Positions 25,241-35,302 of a DNA stretch of 64,000 bases are shown piece after piece. Location: assembly GCF_003076135.1 (NCBI RefSeq), contig NZ_QDGZ01000007.1, positions 248,001 to 312,000 on the forward strand. The letters run 5' to 3'. The position numbers and the translations under genes are program-made. This stretch comes from Nocardioides gansuensis. GTDB lineage: Bacteria > Actinomycetota > Actinomycetes > Propionibacteriales > Nocardioidaceae. A model generated the notes under the pieces. The model made no database searches, was not told the DNA's origin, and worked only from the letters and a program-made list of their open reading frames with translations. Each line of letters starts with the position of its first letter. Within the stretch, counting starts at the first letter, position 1.

Positions 25241-25302
25241 GGTGGTTGCGAGGTCGCACTCGGTGGTTGAGGTGCGAGCGAAGCGAGCCTCGAGAACCAC
25301 CA
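25241..25302. repeat. palindromic repeat, intergenic
   Basis: Contains GGTGGTTGAGGTGCGAGCGA and TCGAGAACCACC, which pair as an imperfect hairpin. A second partial GGTGGTTGCGAGGTCGCACT precedes it. Related in style to the other palindromic repeats in the window. Confidence 0.6.
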
Positions 25303-25315
25303 CCACACACGCAGC

Positions 25316-25345
25316 AGGGCCCCCGGAGTCGACTCCGGGGGCCCT
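25316..25345. terminator. perfect 30-base palindrome between convergent genes
   Basis: AGGGCCCCCGGAGTC is followed directly by its exact reverse complement. It lies between the SGNH hydrolase and the Bax-inhibitor gene, which converge, so it is probably a bidirectional terminator. Confidence 0.7.
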
Positions 25346-25375
25346 GGGCTGTGTGGTCGCGCGTGCGACCAGCGG

Positions 25376-26257
25376 TCACTCCTGGTTGAAGATCGCCAGG
25401 ATGCGCAGCAGGTTGGTGTAGATCCAGACCAGGCTGACGGTCAGGCCGAAGGCCGCCCGCCACGACTCGCGCTCCGGGAGGCCGGCGCGGACGCCGTTCT
25501 CGACGAAGTCGAAGTCGAGGATCAGCATGAACACGCCGAGCACCAGGCCGACGATCGCGAAGATCAGGCCGAGGCCGCCGAAGCCGAAGAACCCGATCTG
25601 GCTGCCGAAGAAGCTCAGCACCAGCTCGAGGAGGCCCAGGGCCACCATGCCGAACATCGCGGCGACGACGAAGGTGCGGAACTTCTGGCCGACCCGGATG
25701 TTGAGGATCTTGTAGGCGGCCAGCGTGCCGGCGAACGCGGCGAAGGTGCCGACGACGGCCTGCAGCACGATGTTGCTGCCGAGTCCGGCTTCCTGCACGA
25801 ACTGCGCGTCGATGAACTTGCTGAACGCACCGAGCGCGACGCCCTCGGCCGCGGCGAAGACCAGGACCAGGGCGGGGCTGATCACGCGCTTGAACGAGTT
25901 GACCATCGACAGGATGAACGCGGCGCCGGAGCCGACCAACAGCGCGAGGTAGAGCTTGCCCGCCCCCTCGACGCTCAGGTCGCCGGTCCAGAACCACGTC
26001 GCCGCTGCGGTGGCGATGACCACCGCGAGCGTGAGCGCGGTCTTCTGGACGACCGAGTCGATCGTCATCCGCTGGCCGGTCTCCTGCGGCGTGGTCGTGC
26101 CCGTGCCCCACTGCGAGGGGTCGCCGTAGGGGCTCTGCGGGGCCTGGCCGTAGCCGGGGTAGGACTGGCCGCCACCTGGGTAGGTCTGGTTGCCGTAGGC
26201 GTTGCCCTGCCCGTTGAACTCCTCCGAGCGGGCGAACACCGGGTTGTTGCTCTTCAT
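25376..26257 (-). CDS. Bax inhibitor-1 / YccA family membrane protein
   Basis: A 293-residue protein. The N-terminal 75 residues are Gly/Tyr/Gln-rich and disordered (SYPGYGQAPQSPYG), followed by seven membrane segments. The family signature is near the C-terminus (FDFVENGVRAGLPERESWRA, SLVWIYTNLLRILAIFN). BI-1 proteins are pH- and calcium-sensitive leak channels. ATG 26257 follows AAGGAGAG. Confidence 0.9.
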   Translation of the reverse strand: MKSNNPVFARSEEFNGQGNAYGNQTYPGGGQSYPGYGQAPQSPYGDPSQWGTGTTTPQETGQRMTIDSVVQKTALTLAVVIATAAATWFWTGDLSVEGAGKLYLALLVGSGAAFILSMVNSFKRVISPALVLVFAAAEGVALGAFSKFIDAQFVQEAGLGSNIVLQAVVGTFAAFAGTLAAYKILNIRVGQKFRTFVVAAMFGMVALGLLELVLSFFGSQIGFFGFGGLGLIFAIVGLVLGVFMLILDFDFVENGVRAGLPERESWRAAFGLTVSLVWIYTNLLRILAIFNQE

Positions 26258-26381
26258 GGTCTCTCCTTGGAGGCCGCTGCTGGGTGGAACTGGTGTCCCA
26301 CCGTCCACTCTACGCATGGACTCACCGATTCAAACGTGCGAACGGCCACCCGTGTTCCCCCGCGGCAGACATGATGCAGCC

Positions 26382-27062
26382 GTGAGCTACGACATCGCCT
26401 TCGTCTCCCGCGCGCCCGGACAGGGGTGGGACGACGCCCTCGAGTCGACCGGGTCCGGTCAGGACGCCTCCCCCGAGGAGCGCGCCCGGCTGGCCCGGGT
26501 CCTCGACAGGATCGAGGCCGGGGTGCAGGGGACCCTCGGACCCTGGGAGCGGTATGACGAGGAGGACGGCTCCCTCGTCGGCGAGCTGACCGATCCCACG
26601 ACCGGGGTGCAGATCGGCGTCTACTCCTCGATGGCCTCGCTGAGCTATCCCTACTGGGAGCAGGACGACCCCGCCGCCTTCCACGCCGCCGTACGACGCC
26701 TGGTCGCGGTCGTCGCCGAGGAGACCGGGATGGAGCCCTACGACCCCCAGACCGGCGAGGCCTTCGACGGCACCTTCGAGGACGAGTCGGGCCTCGAGGC
26801 CGTCCGCCAGCTCGGTGCCGATATGGGTGTCCCGGACCACGCAGCCGCTGCACCGGTCCCTGACCCGACCCGGCAGCCGCCTCCGGTGACCACGCGGCGG
26901 CGCCGGGACGACATCGTGCTGCTCGTGATCGGCATCGTCGTCACGCTGGTGGCGCTGGTGATGCTCGCCGCCGGCAACCGGGGCTTCTGGACGTGGACCG
27001 CGCTCGTCGTGGGCGTCGTGGACATCCTCCTGGGCGGCAGGCGTCTCGCCAGCCGGCCCTGA
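26382..27062 (+). CDS. hypothetical protein with two C-terminal membrane helices
   Basis: A 226-residue protein from GTG 26382. Residues 1-150 form a soluble acidic domain (SYDIAFVSRAPGQGWDDALE). A Pro-rich linker and basic RRRRDD follow, then two membrane helices (VLLVIGIVVTLVALVMLAAG and TWTALVVGVVDILLGG). No family recognised. It converges with the tRNA gene. Confidence 0.75.
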   Translation: MSYDIAFVSRAPGQGWDDALESTGSGQDASPEERARLARVLDRIEAGVQGTLGPWERYDEEDGSLVGELTDPTTGVQIGVYSSMASLSYPYWEQDDPAAFHAAVRRLVAVVAEETGMEPYDPQTGEAFDGTFEDESGLEAVRQLGADMGVPDHAAAAPVPDPTRQPPPVTTRRRRDDIVLLVIGIVVTLVALVMLAAGNRGFWTWTALVVGVVDILLGGRRLASRP

Positions 27063-27085
27063 CGGCGCGGCGTACCTGACGCCGG

Positions 27086-27159
27086 TGCCCCCGGTGGGGG
27101 TCGAACCCACACTGTGCGGTTTTTAAGACCGCTTCCTCTGCCGGTTGGGATACGGGGGC
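27086..27159 (-). tRNA. tRNA with anticodon UAA (tRNA-Leu by anticodon), short variable loop
   Basis: A full cloverleaf is visible. The acceptor stem has 7 perfect pairs (GCCCCCG with CGGGGGC). The D-arm has GG in its loop but a short 3-bp stem. The anticodon stem GCGGT/ACCGC encloses CTTAAAA, so the anticodon is TAA. The T-arm is GTGGG-TTCGACC-CCCAC. The discriminator is A, followed by CC but no encoded CCA. The variable loop is only 5 bases, whereas tRNA-Leu is normally a long-variable-arm type. It lies just downstream of def. Confidence 0.85.
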
Positions 27160-27164
27160 CGCTG

Positions 27165-27214
27165 GATCCGTCATGCGCTTACGAGCCGACCGGTTCGGAT
27201 CGGCATGACGGATC
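27165..27214. repeat. inverted repeat between def and the tRNA
   Basis: GATCCGTCATGC (27165-27176) and GCATGACGGATC (27203-27214) pair perfectly over 12 bp around a 26-base loop. The right arm overlaps the def stop codon. It could terminate def transcripts or guide tRNA processing. Confidence 0.6.
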
Positions 27215-27770
27215 AGAGGTAGGTCTTGCGAGCGTAGACGGCGTGCGCGCCGGCGACCCGGTCGAGGAACAGGTAGCCGTAGCAGTGGTCGATCTCGTGC
27301 TGCAGCGCCCGCGCCTCGAAGGCGTTGGCCTCGACGGTGACCTCCTCACCGGTGCCCGGCAGCTGGCCGCGGACGACGATCCGGCCGGCGCGCTTCACGT
27401 CGCCGGTGAGGTCCGGCACGCTCATGCAGCCCTCCCGCGCCTTCTCGTTGCGCGAGGAGTCGACGACCTCGGCGTTGCAGAGCACGAACGTGCCGTGGTG
27501 GTCGCGGGTCTTGGGGTGCCCGGAGACGTCGACGCAGAAGACCTTCACGCCCACGCCGACCTGCGGCGCCGCCAGCCCGACGCAGCCCGGGGAGACCCGC
27601 ATGGTCGCGACCAGGTCGGCGGCGAGCTGCACGGTCTCCGGAGCCTTCGGGTCGACCTGGTCGCCGTCGGCGGAGAGGACGGCCGCCGGGGCGCGTACGA
27701 CGTCCAGCGCCCGCCCGTCGACGCGGAGCTCGGCCTCCGTCCACTCGAGGAGGCGCTCGTTCAGTGCCAT
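27213..27770 (-). CDS. def: peptide deformylase
   Basis: A 185-residue protein with all three PDF motifs: GCVGLAAPQVGVG (about 62-74), EGCMSVP with the metal Cys (about 115), and HEIDH with two metal His and the catalytic Glu (158-162). It removes formyl from nascent proteins. Flanked on both sides by inverted repeats. ATG 27770. Confidence 0.96.
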   Translation of the reverse strand: MALNERLLEWTEAELRVDGRALDVVRAPAAVLSADGDQVDPKAPETVQLAADLVATMRVSPGCVGLAAPQVGVGVKVFCVDVSGHPKTRDHHGTFVLCNAEVVDSSRNEKAREGCMSVPDLTGDVKRAGRIVVRGQLPGTGEEVTVEANAFEARALQHEIDHCYGYLFLDRVAGAHAVYARKTYL

Positions 27771-27772
27771 GG

Positions 27773-27847
27773 GTGAGCTCGCAATCCGACCGCAAGCGTG
27801 TGGTCTGCGTGCGGCTCACGACCGATGCGGTCGGACGATTCGCTCAC
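27773..27847. repeat. imperfect inverted repeat upstream of def
   Basis: Arms 27773-27794 and 27826-27847 share GTGAGC and TCCGACCGCA with a 6-base mismatch block, loop 31 bases. It fills the gap between the ACT-domain gene stop and the def start, so it may be the terminator of the former or a leader structure for def. Confidence 0.55.
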
Positions 27848-27849
27848 GG

Positions 27850-28368
27850 TCACAGCTCGTCCGCCTCGGCCGCGCGCAGGGTCACCCCGACGCCGAGCTC
27901 GGCGGCGGCGGCGGCGAGCGAGCGGCGTACGGCCTCGGCGTCCACGCCGGCGGGCAGGTCGACCTCGGCCACGAGGAGGTAGAGGTCACCGGCGAGCCGG
28001 GTGGTCAGGTCTGTGACGTTGCCGCCCACGGCCGCGACCTCGCCGATGATCCGGGACACGATGCCGGGCCGGTCGCCGCCGTGCACGGTGAGCACCCAGG
28101 ACGAGGCGTCGGTGCGCTCGACCTGCTCCTCGGGCACCTCGCGCACGGTGACCGTGAGCCTCCCGTCGGCGGTGAGCGGCGCCAGCGCCTCCTCGATCTC
28201 CGTGTCTCGGGCGTCACCGGCACAGATCAGCATCATCGCGAAGTGCCCCCGGAGGAGGGTCATGGTGGAGTCCTCGAGGTTGAGGCCCAGGCCGGCGAGC
28301 CTGTGGGTGGTCTCGGCGATGATGCCGGGGCGGTCGTGGCCCAGGACGGTGATGGCGTGGAGTGTCAC
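27850..28368 (-). CDS. two-ACT-domain protein (GcvR-like)
   Basis: A 172-residue protein with two tandem ACT domains: ITVLGHDRPGIIAETTHRLA and LTVHGGDRPGIVSRIIGEVA. Each has the GxDRPGI ligand turn. Such proteins sense amino acids; in Gram-negatives GcvR represses glycine cleavage, but here the target is unknown. GTG start. Confidence 0.9.
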   Translation of the reverse strand: MTLHAITVLGHDRPGIIAETTHRLAGLGLNLEDSTMTLLRGHFAMMLICAGDARDTEIEEALAPLTADGRLTVTVREVPEEQVERTDASSWVLTVHGGDRPGIVSRIIGEVAAVGGNVTDLTTRLAGDLYLLVAEVDLPAGVDAEAVRRSLAAAAAELGVGVTLRAAEADEL

Positions 28369-28380
28369 GGGCGCATTGTG

Positions 28381-29043
28381 TCAGGGCCCAGGTCTCGACT
28401 TCGCTCGACCAGCCGGGCTCGACCAGCCGGGCTCGAAGAGCCGGTCCTCCGGGCCGTGGGGCAGGAACTGCGCGGCCAGCGCCGGCCAGGCGCCGTCGAT
28501 GAGGGCGGACATGTCGAGGTGCGTGGCCCGGTGCACGTGGGGCTTCGAGAGCTCCCTGGAGACGATCTTGACCAGGAACTGGCGCAGCTCCTCGTCCAGC
28601 CCCGCGACCCGCTGGATCAGGGCCCCGCGCCGGGTGCCGGTGGCCATCGTCATCCGCACCTGCTGGGGGTCCGGCGGGGTGAACTGCCAGACGATGGTCA
28701 GCGGGGGCTCCACCACCACGATCAGCTCGAGCGGGACGAGCACGTCGGCCTCGAAGCGGTGGCTGTCGACCGCGAGGTCGAGGTCGAACGTGACCCGGAC
28801 GGGCAGCTCGACGCGGTAGGTGAGGAGCTCGCCCGGCACGAGGGTGGCCGTGGTGGGCGCGAACTCCGCGAACGCGGTGATCTTGGCGACCCTGCGGCCC
28901 GGCCCCGCCCCCATCGGCCCGAGCACCAGCTGCTCGCCGAGGACCCGGTCGACGCTCTCCGCGACCCGCCGGGGGTGGAGGACCATCCGGATGAAGTTGT
29001 CGCCGAAGTCCCCGTAGGTCATCGGCGCAGCGGCGACGCTCAT
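28381..29043 (-). CDS. DUF2505 domain protein
   Basis: A 220-residue protein. DUF2505 is a START-like (SRPBCC) domain: [51 protein letters not shown], then the basic C-terminus. The last part ([17 protein letters not shown]) and the stop come from a palindromic repeat (28391-28436), so the native C-terminus has been replaced or extended. ATG 29043 overlaps the glycosylase stop (ATGA). Confidence 0.87.
   Translation of the reverse strand: MSVAAAPMTYGDFGDNFIRMVLHPRRVAESVDRVLGEQLVLGPMGAGPGRRVAKITAFAEFAPTTATLVPGELLTYRVELPVRVTFDLDLAVDSHRFEADVLVPLELIVVVEPPLTIVWQFTPPDPQQVRMTMATGTRRGALIQRVAGLDEELRQFLVKIVSRELSKPHVHRATHLDMSALIDGAWPALAAQFLPHGPEDRLFEPGWSSPAGRAKSRPGP
28391..28436. repeat. palindromic repeat forming the end of the DUF2505 gene
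   Basis: GGTCTCGACTTCGCTCGACC followed by two CAGCCGGGCTCGA-type units. It supplies the last residues of the protein and leaves the stop at 28381-28383 just past it. Confidence 0.7.
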
Positions 29044-29894
29044 ACCGGCAGTATGCCTGCCAGGTCGCGGGCGTGTGCGAAGACCGCGTCCAGCATGTCG
29101 GGGGTGAGGCGGCCGGTGAACGTGTTGTGCTGGCTGGGGTGGTAGCAGCCCAGCAGCAGCACGTCCCCGAGCTCCACCTCGACGCCGTGGCCGAACCGCG
29201 GGCGCGGCCGGGGCACGGCGACACCGGCGGCCGCGAGGGCGCGGAGCGCGCCCTCCCAGCCGTAGGCGCCCAGCGCCACGACGACCCGCACGTCCGGCAG
29301 CAGCAGCGCCACCTCGCGGGTGATCCACGGGGCGCAGGTGTCGCGCTCCTCCGGGGTCGGCCTGTTGGCCGGCGGCGCGCAGCGGACCGTCGCGACCATC
29401 CGCGTGCCGACGAGCCGCTGGCCGTCGCCGGCGTGCACGCTCGTGGGCCTGGTGGCGAGCCCGACCCGGTGGAGCGAGGCGAAGAGCCAGTCCCCGCTGC
29501 TGTCCCCGGTGAAGATCCGGCCGGTGCGGTTGCCGCCGTTCGCGGCGGGCGCCAGGCCGACGATCAGCAGGCGCGGCTCCGGGTCTCCCCAGCCGGCGAT
29601 CGGCCGGCCCCAGTAGGGCTGGCCGGCGAAGGACGCCCGCTTGTCCCGGGCCACGTCCTCGCGCCAGCGCACCAGGCGCGGGCAGGCCGCACACACGCTC
29701 GCCCGGGCGTCGAGCTCCGCCAGCGTGCGGGCGCCGGCCAGCCGGCGTACGCCTCCCGCGGAGCGGGCCACCGGCGTCCCGGGCGCGGCCGGGTCGTCGG
29801 GCCAGCCCGTGCCCGGCGGCACCGGCGAGGTGAACAGCTGCCCGGTCACCGGGTGCGGGAGCGGGGTGGCGCCGCTCAGGGGCGCATCGACCAC
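29040..29894 (-). CDS. family 5 uracil-DNA glycosylase (UDGb)
   Basis: A 284-residue protein with [20 protein letters not shown] (iron-sulfur-type cysteines), motif 1 [40 protein letters not shown] and motif 3 [15 protein letters not shown]. This pattern fits the actinobacterial type-5 UDG, which removes uracil and hypoxanthine. GTG 29894 overlaps the Ppx fusion gene by 19 bases, and the stop is coupled to DUF2505. Confidence 0.93.
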   Translation of the reverse strand: MVDAPLSGATPLPHPVTGQLFTSPVPPGTGWPDDPAAPGTPVARSAGGVRRLAGARTLAELDARASVCAACPRLVRWREDVARDKRASFAGQPYWGRPIAGWGDPEPRLLIVGLAPAANGGNRTGRIFTGDSSGDWLFASLHRVGLATRPTSVHAGDGQRLVGTRMVATVRCAPPANRPTPEERDTCAPWITREVALLLPDVRVVVALGAYGWEGALRALAAAGVAVPRPRPRFGHGVEVELGDVLLLGCYHPSQHNTFTGRLTPDMLDAVFAHARDLAGILPV

Positions 29895-31399
29895 GCGATG
29901 CCCTCGAGGATGTCCGACTCGACGACGGTCAGTGCCTCGGCGCCCGCGCGCCGGAGCACCCGGTCGGCGATCAGCACGCCGGCGTCGATCACGTCGGCCC
30001 GGCCCGGGTGCATGTAGGGCAGGGCCAGCCGCTCGGCCACCGTCATCGAGACGAGCCGGTCGACGACGGCGTGGACGCCCTCGGCCGGGTGCACCGACCG
30101 GTGGATGGCCTCCGGGTCGTACGCCGGGAGGTCGAGGACCGCCGCGGCGAGCGTCGTCATGGTCCCGGCGATCCCCACGACGGTGATGGCGTCACCGACC
30201 GGCACCCCGGAGCCCTCCAGGTGGTCGTCGACGTCCCTGACGATCGAGGCGATCTCCTCGCGGGTGGGCGGGTCGTGCCGCACGTGCCGCTCGTGGAGGC
30301 GCACCGAGCCGACGTCCATCGAGCGGGCCGCGACCACCCCGGTCCGGTCGCCGAGCACGAGCTCGGTGGAGCCGCCGCCGATGTCGACGACGAGGACCGG
30401 AGCCGCGACGTCGTCGGGCAGGCCGCGCATGGCCCCGGCGAAGGCGGTCGCGGCCTCCTCGTCGCCGGAGAGCACCTCGGGCTCGACCCCGAGCCGCTCC
30501 ACGACCCCGCGGCGGAACACCTCGGCGTTGCTGGCGTCCCGGGTGGCCGAGGTGGCGCAGAAGCGGATGCGGTCGACGCCGGCGTCGCGCACCATCGCGG
30601 CGTACTCGTCCAGCGCGGCGAACGCCCGCGCCAGCGCCTCGTCGGCGAGCCGGCCGGTCGCGTCGACGCCCTGGCCGAGGCGCACCATCCGCGTCTCCCG
30701 GACGTGCACCTCGAGCCCGTCGGGCGTGTGGGTGCCGATCAGCAGCTTGATCGTGTTGGTGCCGCAGTCGAAGGCCGCGACCCGGCGCCGCCCGACGGAG
30801 CCGAGCGAGGCACGAGCGAGCGACCGAGGGCGCCCATCCGGGGCCTCGACGGAGCCGAGCGAGGCACCAGCGAGCGACCGAGGGCGCCCATCCGGGGCCC
30901 CGACGGAGCCGTCGGCCACCTGGACGCACGGGCCCTCGGCCCACCATGCGCCGAGCAGCTCGAGCACCTCGTCGCCGAGCGGGTTGACCCCCGGACCCAT
31001 GGCGAGCGACTGGCCGGCCAGGACGTGGAGGCACTTGACCCGGTCGGGCATGCCGCCCGCGGAGATGCCGTCGATCTCGGCGACCTCCCCGAGCTGACGG
31101 CGGTAGGCGAGGTAGCGCTCGTGGGCGGCGCGGTAGGCCGCCGCGAGCTCGGGGTCCTCCCCGAGTCGCTCCTGCATCTCCCTCATCAGGCCGGAGCCCT
31201 CGAGGGTGCCGATCCGCGACGCCGCGCGGGGGCAGGTGAGGTAGAAGGTCGTCGGGAACGGCGTGCCGTCCGGGAGCCTCGGCTCGGTCGTGACGACGTC
31301 GGGGTTGCCGCAGGCGCAGCGGTGCCCGACGGCATGGATGGCGCGCGGTGACCGGCCCAGCTGGGCCTCGACCGCCGCCTCGTCAGCGGGATCGATCAC
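29876..31399 (-). CDS. ppx: DUF501-Ppx/GppA fusion (exopolyphosphatase)
   Basis: One 507-residue frame. Residues 1-163 are DUF501 ([29 protein letters not shown]). Residues 164-203 are a repeat-encoded linker, two copies of an 18-residue unit ([18 protein letters not shown]). Residues 204-507 are Ppx/GppA phosphatase ([44 protein letters not shown]). In M. tuberculosis these are separate genes (Rv1025, Rv1026). There is no in-frame ATG, GTG or TTG inside the linker; the nearest is a GTG in the last DUF501 codons. The fusion is therefore probably real. It hydrolyses polyphosphate or ppGpp. Confidence 0.92.
   Translation of the reverse strand: MIDPADEAAVEAQLGRSPRAIHAVGHRCACGNPDVVTTEPRLPDGTPFPTTFYLTCPRAASRIGTLEGSGLMREMQERLGEDPELAAAYRAAHERYLAYRRQLGEVAEIDGISAGGMPDRVKCLHVLAGQSLAMGPGVNPLGDEVLELLGAWWAEGPCVQVADGSVGAPDGRPRSLAGASLGSVEAPDGRPRSLARASLGSVGRRRVAAFDCGTNTIKLLIGTHTPDGLEVHVRETRMVRLGQGVDATGRLADEALARAFAALDEYAAMVRDAGVDRIRFCATSATRDASNAEVFRRGVVERLGVEPEVLSGDEEAATAFAGAMRGLPDDVAAPVLVVDIGGGSTELVLGDRTGVVAARSMDVGSVRLHERHVRHDPPTREEIASIVRDVDDHLEGSGVPVGDAITVVGIAGTMTTLAAAVLDLPAYDPEAIHRSVHPAEGVHAVVDRLVSMTVAERLALPYMHPGRADVIDAGVLIADRVLRRAGAEALTVVESDILEGIAWSMRP
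30793..30911. repeat. 54-bp tandem repeat, two copies plus part, inside the DUF501-Ppx frame
   Basis: Units start at 30793, 30847 and (partial) 30901, each beginning CGACGGAGCCG and ending near CCCATCCGGGGCC. The period is exactly 54 bases, so 18 codons, and the copies are nearly identical. It forms the linker between the two fused domains. Confidence 0.9.
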
Positions 31400-31958
31400 C
31401 GGGCGCCTGCTGGGTGGTGCCGTCGATCTTGTCGGCCGGGCCGGAGTCCGGAGCCGGGGGGTTGCCCGCCAGCTCGACCGAGTCCCAGGCGTCGGACCAC
31501 CACGGGGTCGGCACGGTCTTCACGACGTCTCCCGGGTCGTGGAGGGTCGCCTGGCTCTCCAGCGGCCGGCCGTTCTCGTCGAGCACCTGGAAGCCGGTCT
31601 CCCCCGGCATCAGGTAGCCGAACCGGGCGCGCGCCTGGGCGCGGACGTAGGCCGGGTCGGACCAGCGCTGCTTCTCTCGCTCGAGCTCGTTGATGCTCGC
31701 CTCCCGCTCGGCGATCGCCTGCTTGAGGTCACCGATGTGGGAGCGCTGCTGGATGTAGGCGCGCAGCGACGAGGCGTAGGAGACGGTGAGCACGGCGAGC
31801 ACGAGCACCAGGATCGCGGCCCGGCCGGTGAGCCGGGGCCGGCGCGACGCACTCTCCGGGGCGGCGGGACGAGGCGCGGCGGCGCGGGGACGCGGGCGCA
31901 TGCCCGGTCGTGTGCTGCCGCCGGGCCCGCCCCGAGGAGTGCGTCGCTGGGAAGGCAT
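31383..31958 (-). CDS. ftsB: FtsB/DivIC septum formation initiator
   Basis: A 191-residue protein. The first 42 residues are Arg/Pro-rich and cytosolic. One membrane helix follows at about 47-66, then a coiled coil (QQRSHIGDLKQAIAEREASI, NELEREKQRW), and then the DivIC-type YVRAQARARFGYLMPGETGF. FtsB-like proteins join FtsL and FtsQ in the divisome. The order eno-ftsB-DUF501-ppx matches M. tuberculosis Rv1023-Rv1026. Its stop overlaps the next start by 17 bases. Confidence 0.9.
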   Translation of the reverse strand: MPSQRRTPRGGPGGSTRPGMRPRPRAAAPRPAAPESASRRPRLTGRAAILVLVLAVLTVSYASSLRAYIQQRSHIGDLKQAIAEREASINELEREKQRWSDPAYVRAQARARFGYLMPGETGFQVLDENGRPLESQATLHDPGDVVKTVPTPWWSDAWDSVELAGNPPAPDSGPADKIDGTTQQAPGDRSR

Positions 31959-31976
31959 GGGCCCAGTCTGCCCCGG

Positions 31977-33365
<1,389 letters not shown>

Positions 33366-33380
33366 TCACCTCGCCGCGAC

Positions 33381-34526
33381 TCAGGGCTGGCGCGGGAAGC
33401 GGGCCACCAGTTCCCCGACCACCTCGTCGAGCGGGCGGGAGCTGTCGACCTCCACGCCCTCCTCGTCGGGGCCGAGCGGCTCGAGCGTCTCGAACTGGGA
33501 GTCCAGGAGCGACCTGGGCATGAAGTGCTCCCGCTCGGCCATCCGCCGGGCGAGCACCTCCTTGTCGCCGACGAGGTGCACGAAGACCGTGTCGGGGGCG
33601 GCCTCGCGCAGCACGTCGCGGTAGGCCCGCTTGAGGGCCGAGCACGTGAGGACGGTGGACCGTCCCTGCCCGGCGCGTTCACGGGTCCACTCGGCCAATG
33701 ACCGCAGCCACGGCCAGCGGTCCTCGTCGGTGAGCGGGACGCCGGCGCGCATCTTGCGCACGTTGGCCTCCGGGTGGAAGTCGTCGCCCTCGGCGAAGTC
33801 GTAGCCCAGCCGCTCGGCCACCGGCCGGCCGACTGCGCTCTTGCCGGTCCCGGACACGCCCATGAAGACCAGGTGCCGGGCGCGGGGCTCGTCGCCCGCC
33901 GCGGCGACCACCCGGCGAACGGCACCGCGCAGCGCCTGCTCGGGATCGACGCCCGCCTCGCGGGCCTCGGCCACCAGGGCGAGCAGCCGGTCGCCGAGGT
34001 CATCCTCGGGGGAGCCGGGTGGTCTCGAGGCTCGCTCCGGTCGTGCCTCGACCCCGGAGGGTGCACGTCCCGCGCGCTCGAGCCGGTCGAGCACCTTGTC
34101 GGCGAGCAGCAGGGCCGGCAGCCCGGGCGGCAGGCCGTCGAGCACCGACGAGCGCTGCTTCTCCGCAGCCTTCTGCCGCTCCCAGACCTCGAGCACCTCG
34201 GCGGCGTCGAGGGCCGAGGCGTCGCCGAAGACGTGGGCGTTGCGGCGCCGCATCTTCTCGGTGATGTCGCGGGCGACGTCGTCGAGGGTGAAGTCGCCGT
34301 GCTCCTCGGCGATCACGGCGTGGAAGTAGACCTGCAGCAGCAGGTCGCCCAGCTCCTCACGGAGGTGGGCGGCGTCGCCGGTGTCGATCGCCTCGAGCGT
34401 CTCGTGCGCCTCCTCGAGGAGGTAGCGCGCCAGGGACCGGTGGGTCTGCTCGCGCTTCCAGTGGCACTCCGTGCGGAGCAGCCGCATCACCTCCAGGAAC
34501 TCCAGGAGGGGCGGCTGCTCAGCCAT
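33381..34526 (-). CDS. mazG: MazG pyrophosphatase fused to gluconokinase
   Basis: A 381-residue fusion. Residues 1-205 are MazG: LLEEAHETLEAID (EExxE) and ELGDLLLQVYFHA, ending DPEQALRGAVRRVV. Residues 217-381 match thermoresistant gluconokinase (GntK): Walker A GVSGTGKS at 223-230, FAEGDDFHPEANVRKMRAGV, LTDEDRWPWLRSLAEW and LTCSALKRAYRDVLRE. MazG cleans non-canonical NTPs; GntK makes 6-phosphogluconate. The linker region at about 154-175 (APSGVEARPERASRPPGSPE) is from a palindromic repeat. In M. tuberculosis mazG (Rv1021) is a single-domain gene. Confidence 0.93.
   Translation of the reverse strand: MAEQPPLLEFLEVMRLLRTECHWKREQTHRSLARYLLEEAHETLEAIDTGDAAHLREELGDLLLQVYFHAVIAEEHGDFTLDDVARDITEKMRRRNAHVFGDASALDAAEVLEVWERQKAAEKQRSSVLDGLPPGLPALLLADKVLDRLERAGRAPSGVEARPERASRPPGSPEDDLGDRLLALVAEAREAGVDPEQALRGAVRRVVAAAGDEPRARHLVFMGVSGTGKSAVGRPVAERLGYDFAEGDDFHPEANVRKMRAGVPLTDEDRWPWLRSLAEWTRERAGQGRSTVLTCSALKRAYRDVLREAAPDTVFVHLVGDKEVLARRMAEREHFMPRSLLDSQFETLEPLGPDEEGVEVDSSRPLDEVVGELVARFPRQP
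34020..34055. repeat. palindromic repeat inside the MazG-GntK gene
   Basis: GGTCTCGAGGCTCGCTCCGG then TCGTGCCTCGACC, an imperfect hairpin kept in frame, coding part of the loop between MazG helices. Confidence 0.6.
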
Positions 34527-34550
34527 GGCGACGCAGTGGCATCGGGGTCC

Positions 34551-35234
34551 TCAGCCGCAGCGCTGCGAGGCGGGCAGGGACGCGGCGTAGCTGGGGTCGG
34601 GCTCGGAGGCCTGGCCCAGCTTGGCGAGGTCGCTGACCGCGACGGAGAGGCTGGTGTCGGTCGGCACGAGCGCCCCGTCGCTGAACTCCAGGCCGTACTG
34701 CGGGTCGATCTCGATGCCGTGCTGGTCGGGCCACGTCGCGAACACGTCGTTGCCGGCCTGCGAGACCTGCTCGGCCGTCGGCTCGGCGAAGCCCTCCTCC
34801 TCCAGCTTCGCGCGGCCGACCTGCTCCACCACCGCGGTGGCGAGCGCGTCGGCCGTCATCACCTCGACGTAGCTCTCGCGCACGTTCTCGGGCAGGCCCG
34901 CGACGCTGCGCGACCGCTCGGCGACCTCGCGCTCGTAGGTCGGGCCCGGCTCCACGCCGTACTGCTCGGCGATCTGGCGCGCCTGGGCGCGCAGGGACAG
35001 CAGCTGCACGACGCCCTGACGGATGAAGGACATCGGCACGACGGTGCTCTGCGCGCGGAAGTCCTCCTCGAGCGCCTCGCACATGTGAGCCGCGGTCCGG
35101 TCGACGTGCGCGGCGGAGATGGTCTGGTCGCCGACCGCCACAGCCACCCCTGGGCCCGAGGTCCCGCCGGCGCAGCCGGTCAGCAGCAGTCCGCCGAGAC
35201 CGAGGGCCGCCCCGGTCATCCAGGTCTTGCTCAC
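34551..35234 (-). CDS. SurA-like lipoprotein
   Basis: A 227-residue protein. Signal peptide with lipobox LLTGC (Cys about 21), then VAVAVGDQTISAAHVDRTAA. The helical SurA_N-like domain resembles the chaperone part of peptidyl-prolyl isomerases, but no parvulin domain is present. It may chaperone exported proteins. It sits between mazG and mfd on the same strand. GTG start. Confidence 0.82.
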   Translation of the reverse strand: MSKTWMTGAALGLGGLLLTGCAGGTSGPGVAVAVGDQTISAAHVDRTAAHMCEALEEDFRAQSTVVPMSFIRQGVVQLLSLRAQARQIAEQYGVEPGPTYEREVAERSRSVAGLPENVRESYVEVMTADALATAVVEQVGRAKLEEEGFAEPTAEQVSQAGNDVFATWPDQHGIEIDPQYGLEFSDGALVPTDTSLSVAVSDLAKLGQASEPDPSYAASLPASQRCG

Positions 35235-35259
35235 GCGTTACTCCTGTGTGCTTCGCTCT

Positions 35260-35302
35260 GTCGATCAAGAGTGGGGGTCGATCAAGAGGAGGGGTCGATC
35301 AC
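35260..35302. repeat. short direct repeats at the end of mfd
   Basis: GTCGATCAAGAG occurs at 35260 and 35277, with a third partial GTCGATCA at 35294. The repeats span the mfd stop codon and the space before the lipoprotein gene, suggesting local duplication. Confidence 0.6.

Noticed and set aside
30793..30911. 54-bp repeats as a CRISPR array
   Set aside because: Copies abut with no spacers and code for a linker.
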